From Candidatus Woesearchaeota archaeon (GTDB taxonomy: Archaea; Nanobdellota; Nanobdellia; Woesearchaeales; WJKL01): 9,889 nt of DNA. The translations under genes and the position numbers were made by a program. The notes beneath the pieces are model-generated. The model was not told the DNA's origin. It was given only the letters and a program-made list of their open reading frames with translations, and searched no databases. The stretch spans positions 1 through 9,889 of the forward strand of contig WJKL01000107.1 of NCBI GenBank assembly GCA_014729145.1. Direction: 5' to 3'. Shown here piece after piece: positions 6,173 to 9,889 of the stretch (position 1 is its first letter; every line of letters begins with the position of its first letter).

Positions 6173-9100
6173 TTTCTCTTTTTTGGTTTTTTTCTTGTTT
6201 TTCTTGTTTTTATTTGCTTTTTTGTTTTTATTTGCTTTTTTGTTGGTTTTTTTCTTTGTTATATTTTTGCTTGTTTTCTTGAATGCTTTACTGATTTTTT
6301 CGCTGTTGTTTATTACTGCTATTGCTATCAATAATATTACTATACCAGCCATCACATATTTGGGATATGGTGAATTCAATGCTTTATTTATCTTTCCCAT
6401 AAACATTGAAGCTCCGCCGATTGTTTCCGGCTGGATATCTTTGATTTCTTCTCTGAAGATTTCTGCTGAGCCAAGTTCTTTAGGCTGTTTTTCTTCTTTG
6501 CTTTCATTTTTTTCTTCTTTTTTTGTTGTATCAGGGAATGAAGATAAGAAAGACTCTGGTTCTTCATATAATTTGAATATTACTGTAGCTTTGCTGTATT
6601 CTAACTTATTTAAGGTAATTGACATATCATCTTCACTATCTTCGTTTAAATCAAAATTTAATTCATCTCCTACCTCAAAGACATAGCTTTCATCTCCTAC
6701 CTTTAAAGTCAAAGATCCAGTATTAACACTTCCAGCTAATGCTTCATGAGATTCATTTTCAAAATCAAATATTACTTCATCGTCTTCTTCTAACTCTACT
6801 GCAACTCCTTGTTTTGTCAGATTTATGTAATAGGTCTCTGAATATGTACCAGAAGGGCTTCCTTTATTGTGAGCAAGGAAATTGTTTGCAAAGAAATTAT
6901 TGTATTTAGATACTTTTTTAAGGTTGTATGTCTGGATTATCTTTTCTTTGAAATTGATATCTGTTATCTTGATGTATTTTCCATTGCTGTTCAATACTTT
7001 GTCCCCTAATTTTAATTGTTTTACATTTAGCTGGGGATTTTCTTCGGCTGTTGATCTGGGTGAAAGTGATTTCCAGCCTTTTGTTGTATAAAGGGGGTGC
7101 TCTGCTGTAAGTTTTAATATAGTGCTGTCTTCAAAGCTGAGAGTGTACATATGATCCCTTACAGGTGATTCGAGTTCAAGAACTTCAACAGGGACATTAT
7201 GTTTTCCGTCAAAGCCCATTACAATATCTCTTACTTTTATATCTTCAATGTTCTTTTTAGAATTGTCAGCCATTAATATTTTTGTTCCTGCAGGGAAGCA
7301 TGATTTAGGATTTGTGCAGCTTCTGCTTTCAGAAGGTTTTCCAGTATCAACTCCGCAGCTGTTTAGATCAGTGCAGGTTCTTGTCTGGGTTCCTCCTGAG
7401 CATGAATCCCATGAAGTACAATCCCAATTAGGGTTACAACTCATGTTGAAATCTACAATTTTACTTTCATTCATAGTTATTGTTTTTGTCTGGTTTGTGT
7501 AGCCAGGATAGGAAGCTGTTACAGCATAAATATCTCCGTATATGACTGAAACATTGTAGAATCCTGATGAATCTGTTGATGTATTATTGAATAATGAACC
7601 CCCTTGTTTTACAACAATAGTTGCGTTTTCTAAAACAGTTGTTTCATTTGTTACTGTTCCTGAAAGGAATGTTGGTGGAAGAACCATTTCACAAGTTACA
7701 TTTATTTTATCTGCTGATTGGTCATCTTCTGAGGTTAGGTCAAATATTGCAGAAAAATTTCCTGCAGCTGAATCATCACATGTGAATATAACAGGTTGTG
7801 TTTCTCCATTGTTCATATCTGTTCCATCTGTCCAATTGTCTGTTATTGTTAAGCAGTCTCCTGAATTACATATTACAGATACATTGTTATTAATTTGTAT
7901 TGAGTTTATATCTTCAGATATGTTGATTTCTCCAGATCCCACTTCTCCGGAACCAATGTTAGTGGAAGACGCATTCCAACTTATAACTGAAGGCGGGTGG
8001 CTGTTTGGAGCTCCAGGTGTGCCTCCATTTTCAAATGAAGTATGCCAGTTTGCTCCAATACTATTATCCATATATGTATAATTTAATTCTAAAGAATATC
8101 CTGCAGTATCATTTCCCCATGAAGAAGAATAATTAACAATATCAATCGTATTTGAATCCGAGTCAATCAATTCAAGATATTCATTCGTGTTAGAAAAATC
8201 ACTCCATGATGAATCAAATAATATCCCATTAAAAGCAGGATAATCTGCAAGGAAAGTTGCATCATCCTGTACAATTACTGCATATTCTCCTGAATCCAAA
8301 ATTTCACTGCCATTTATCAGGTTTAGGTTGTGATTAGTTGAATCTGAATTGAATACCCAATTACTTATATTTATTCTTGAAGAATCATTATTGTATATCT
8401 CTATCCATTCGTGATTGCTATCAGCTCCAGAAGCGTCGTACATAATCTCATTTATGATGATATTACCTGTTGTTGGGATTGGTGTTGTTTGAGAATTAGT
8501 AACGTCAGTTGTATTTATATTTCCATTATTGTCCTTTGTATGTATGTTTATTGTATAGGTAGTATTTTCTGTAAGTCCTGTAGCGTTATAATATTCATCT
8601 GAGGTGTTTGCAACATTAACTCCGTCTATATAGATTATTGATTCATTGAAATCTGCATCAGTTGGATTGTCCCATGTCCAGTATATCCAATTGTGTGATT
8701 TTGCTGCAAATGAAAGGTTAGTTATTGAACCAGGAAGAGCATCAGTTACTGTTATGAACAGTGTTTCTGAGATTGATGTTGAATTTACAGTTCCATTGAA
8801 TATTAATGTTATATTGTGCGTTCCTGCTGAAGTATAAGATGTTGTGTTTGTCAGGATATTGTTCCCTGAATTGATTAGATTTCCATTGTCATAAAGTTCT
8901 AGATAACCGGATGTTGGTTCTATTATTGTTCCTGTAATATTAACAGAAGTAAGAATCTCAACAGTTTTATCTGAATTGTTTCCATCTATTGTTAGATTTA
9001 ATATTGTATTTGTTGGAGTTACTATATAGTCTGCTGATATGCTTGCTGCAGTGTAATTTTGTGTTTCGCTTATATTGCAGATGTAATTATGCGTTCCTGC

Positions 9101-9889
9101 TGGTAAAGTTATATTTTGGTTGTTTTCTGCTGCAGTTACGTCAGTCATTATTCCAGAAATATTTCTCCATAATGTTGGATTGGTTTCTGTATTAGCGCAT
9201 GAACAGGAAGCATTTGTTTCTATTCCATAAGCTATTGGAGAATTTGGATCAAATGTTAATGTGCATGCTGGTGTTGCCTGCTCAACAATGAGATCAAGGC
9301 TTTCATTTGCTGTGTTTCCTGCAGTATCATTTGCAAACCAAGTATATGTATAATTTCCTGCCCCTAATGTTGTTATGTTGTACGTATAATCTGAAGTATT
9401 GGAAGTTAACTGATTAATGGTTCTGTTCAGATCAAGCCATACGTCATCTAAATGTCTTTCATCAACTGATGCCTGAAAAATATATGTTTTGTTTGGATCA
9501 AATGTTTGAGGGCTTGTAAGTGCAGTTACTGTTATTACCGGGTCTACTGTATCAGGAAGTGTTGTTACATCTGAACTGTTGACAACATTTCCTGCATTTC
9601 CAGCAATATCAAATGTCTGGAATGATGCATAGTATATGGTGTTGTAATCCAGGTTATCAAATGTGACGGTCTCTAAGGTGTGATTTATTGTCCGAGTATT
9701 TATGATGTTGTCTGAGCTGTTGAAAAGTATTACAATTGTGTGGTTTAAGTCATCATCAGAAGGCTCAGTCCATTCCCAATTTATGGAATGATCTGTTATG
9801 TTTGTTGCATTAATATCTGTTACTGGTTCTGGAGCAACATCATCTGTAACATTTACAAACAAAGAAGTATTCAGAGGATTGTAATTATC
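6167..9889 (-). CDS. Giant modular surface protein with Hint domain and membrane anchor, N-terminus off window
   Basis: 1240 visible residues, numbered from the right edge. The frame is open through the edge, so the TTG at 9862 is not a real start, and the signal peptide lies outside. Modules in order: FN3-like (about 19-111), Ig-like beta modules (112-382), FN3-like (383-472), lamin-tail domain (475-629), a linker with two GSGE repeats, a carboxypeptidase-regulatory-like module (740-817), TSP1-like module (818-858), Hint domain (864-1008), an acidic beta-rich section (1010-1110), membrane helix (1177-1193) and a 47-residue tail with 22 lysines. Positive-inside logic puts the tail in the cytoplasm and the rest outside. 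The ectodomain has more than 50 Asn-x-Ser/Thr sites by eye, suggesting heavy N-glycosylation. It is likely an adhesin or S-layer-like protein; ligand unknown. The last six bases overlap the coiled-coil gene tail to tail. Confidence 0.9.
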   Translation of the reverse strand, partial: DNYNPLNTSLFVNVTDDVAPEPVTDINATNITDHSINWEWTEPSDDDLNHTIVILFNSSDNIINTRTINHTLETVTFDNLDYNTIYYASFQTFDIAGNAGNVVNSSDVTTLPDTVDPVITVTALTSPQTFDPNKTYIFQASVDERHLDDVWLDLNRTINQLTSNTSDYTYNITTLGAGNYTYTWFANDTAGNTANESLDLIVEQATPACTLTFDPNSPIAYGIETNASCSCANTETNPTLWRNISGIMTDVTAAENNQNITLPAGTHNYICNISETQNYTAASISADYIVTPTNTILNLTIDGNNSDKTVEILTSVNITGTIIEPTSGYLELYDNGNLINSGNNILTNTTSYTSAGTHNITLIFNGTVNSTSISETLFITVTDALPGSITNLSFAAKSHNWIYWTWDNPTDADFNESIIYIDGVNVANTSDEYYNATGLTENTTYTINIHTKDNNGNINTTDVTNSQTTPIPTTGNIIINEIMYDASGADSNHEWIEIYNNDSSRINISNWVFNSDSTNHNLNLINGSEILDSGEYAVIVQDDATFLADYPAFNGILFDSSWSDFSNTNEYLELIDSDSNTIDIVNYSSSWGNDTAGYSLELNYTYMDNSIGANWHTSFENGGTPGAPNSHPPSVISWNASSTNIGSGEVGSGEINISEDINSIQINNNVSVICNSGDCLTITDNWTDGTDMNNGETQPVIFTCDDSAAGNFSAIFDLTSEDDQSADKINVTCEMVLPPTFLSGTVTNETTVLENATIVVKQGGSLFNNTSTDSSGFYNVSVIYGDIYAVTASYPGYTNQTKTITMNESKIVDFNMSCNPNWDCTSWDSCSGGTQTRTCTDLNSCGVDTGKPSESRSCTNPKSCFPAGTKILMADNSKKNIEDIKVRDIVMGFDGKHNVPVEVLELESPVRDHMYTLSFEDSTILKLTAEHPLYTTKGWKSLSPRSTAEENPQLNVKQLKLGDKVLNSNGKYIKITDINFKEKIIQTYNLKKVSKYNNFFANNFLAHNKGSPSGTYSETYYINLTKQGVAVELEEDDEVIFDFENESHEALAGSVNTGSLTLKVGDESYVFEVGDELNFDLNEDSEDDMSITLNKLEYSKATVIFKLYEEPESFLSSFPDTTKKEEKNESKEEKQPKELGSAEIFREEIKDIQPETIGGASMFMGKINKALNSPYPKYVMAGIVILLIAIAVINNSEKISKAFKKTSKNITKKKTNKKANKNKKANKNKKNKKKTKKEKS
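6173..6260 (+). terminator. T-rich terminator of the coiled-coil gene
   Basis: Immediately after the coiled-coil stop codon the plus strand is overwhelmingly T with many runs of five to seven, the usual archaeal termination signal. The tract is the antisense of the lysine-codon-rich tail of the surface protein, so one stretch appears to serve as coding sequence on one strand and terminator on the other. Function is inferred. Confidence 0.5.
6206..6241 (-). repeat. 18-bp perfect tandem repeat in the lysine-rich tail
   Basis: The plus-strand unit GTTTTTATTTGCTTTTTT occurs twice back to back (6206-6223 and 6224-6241). In the surface protein it encodes two copies of a Lys-Lys-Ala-Asn-Lys-Asn unit. 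It is probably slippage-generated and length-variable, extending the positively charged cytoplasmic tail. Confidence 0.85.
6311..6361 (-). other. Membrane anchor helix of the surface protein
   Basis: Residues 1177-1193 form one hydrophobic helix (YVMAGIVILLIAIAVI) flanked outside by NSPYPK and inside by the lysine-rich tail. The tail is the stop-transfer signal. There is no PGF-CTERM or sortase motif, so the anchor looks like a permanent transmembrane helix. Confidence 0.8.
6866..7300 (-). other. Hint (intein-like) autoprocessing domain
   Basis: 145-residue domain, residues 864-1008 of the surface protein. It opens with Cys864 in SCFPAGTKILMADN, followed by the block-A continuation KNIEDIKVRDIVMGFDG. 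Block B is LKLTAEHPLYT, with the TxxH motif that assists the N-terminal N-S acyl shift. The C-terminal block is YNNFFANNFLAHN, ending in His1007-Asn1008. There is no homing endonuclease insert. The residue after Asn is Lys1009, not Cys, Ser or Thr, so the standard intein transesterification step is not possible. This fits bacterial-intein-like (BIL) type A or other Hint domains that cleave, or splice by an alternative route. Confidence 0.88.
7316..7438 (-). other. Thrombospondin type-1-like module
   Basis: Residues 818-858 hold six cysteines and the WxxWxxC / CSxGxQTRTC pattern: NWDCTSWDSCSGGTQTRTC, then CGVDTGKPSESRSC. In animals such modules bind glycans and matrix. Here it ends five residues before the Hint cysteine and forms the immediate N-terminal flank of the processing domain. 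Confidence 0.7.
8003..8467 (-). other. Lamin-tail domain (LTD)
   Basis: Residues 475-629. The start pattern IIINEIMYDASGADSNHEWI, the middle YLELIDSDSNTIDIVNYSSS and the end GGTPGAPN are the hallmarks of the LTD fold (an Ig-like beta sandwich) found in secreted and surface proteins of bacteria and archaea. Likely a spacer or ligand-binding module of the ectodomain. Confidence 0.85.

Noticed and set aside
6866..7300. Calling the Hint domain a standard intein
   Set aside because: The residue after the terminal Asn is Lys, the host is not a conserved housekeeping enzyme, and there is no endonuclease domain. BIL-like Hint is the more careful name.
9860..9862. TTG as the start codon of the surface protein
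   Set aside because: The frame stays open through the right edge with the same Asn/Thr-rich style (DNYNPLNTSLFVNVTDD), there is no signal peptide after it, and no promoter or ribosome site precedes it.

Overview
The window looks archaeal, most probably from an uncultivated DPANN-type lineage such as Woesearchaeota. The lineage is an inference, from an archaeal/eukaryotic-type RNase P protein (Rpp21), a Dph2 fragment, an archaeal-type phosphatidylserine decarboxylase, a very large Asn/Thr-rich surface protein with a lysine-rich anchor, AT-rich DNA, and TATA boxes 20-35 bases before start codons with no room for long leaders. The DNA is almost entirely coding. The only gene-free stretches are three promoter regions of about 50-90 bp, and no RNA gene, CRISPR array or transposon is visible.

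Layout, left to right. (1) 1-622, minus: phosphatidylserine/archaetidylserine decarboxylase, cut by the window edge just before its C-terminus. (2) 709-1878, plus: ATP-grasp ligase of unknown substrate. (3) 1879-2508, minus: PHP-domain phosphoesterase, whose stop codon abuts that of the ATP-grasp gene. (4) 2588-3178, plus: six-helix membrane protein resembling the DUF2238/YjdF group. (5) 4858 down to 3179, minus: a compact operon of rnp4 (RNase P Rpp21), an 84-residue N-terminal piece of dph2, and a membrane-anchored glycerophosphodiester phosphodiesterase that overlaps the dph2 piece. (6) 4913-6172, plus: a coiled-coil protein of unknown function. (7) 9889 down to 6167, minus: the last 1240 residues of a giant surface protein, with its N-terminus outside the window.

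The most interesting item is the surface protein. It carries FN3/Ig-like modules, a lamin-tail domain, a carboxypeptidase-regulatory-like module and a thrombospondin-1-like module. These are followed by a complete 145-residue Hint (intein-like) domain placed between the ectodomain and the C-terminal membrane anchor. The domain has the catalytic Cys, the TxxH motif and the terminal His-Asn, but the residue after Asn is Lys. That suggests an autoprocessing (BIL-like) element able to release or re-join the ectodomain rather than a standard intein. The second point of interest is the dph2 remnant, which keeps its operon spacing and ribosome binding site but has lost about three quarters of the protein.

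Functionally, the decarboxylase and the phosphodiesterase point to polar lipid head-group metabolism, and rnp4 to tRNA maturation. The genes do not form one obvious pathway. The three convergent gene pairs have no spacer at all (two abutting stops, one 6-bp overlap), consistent with a streamlined genome.
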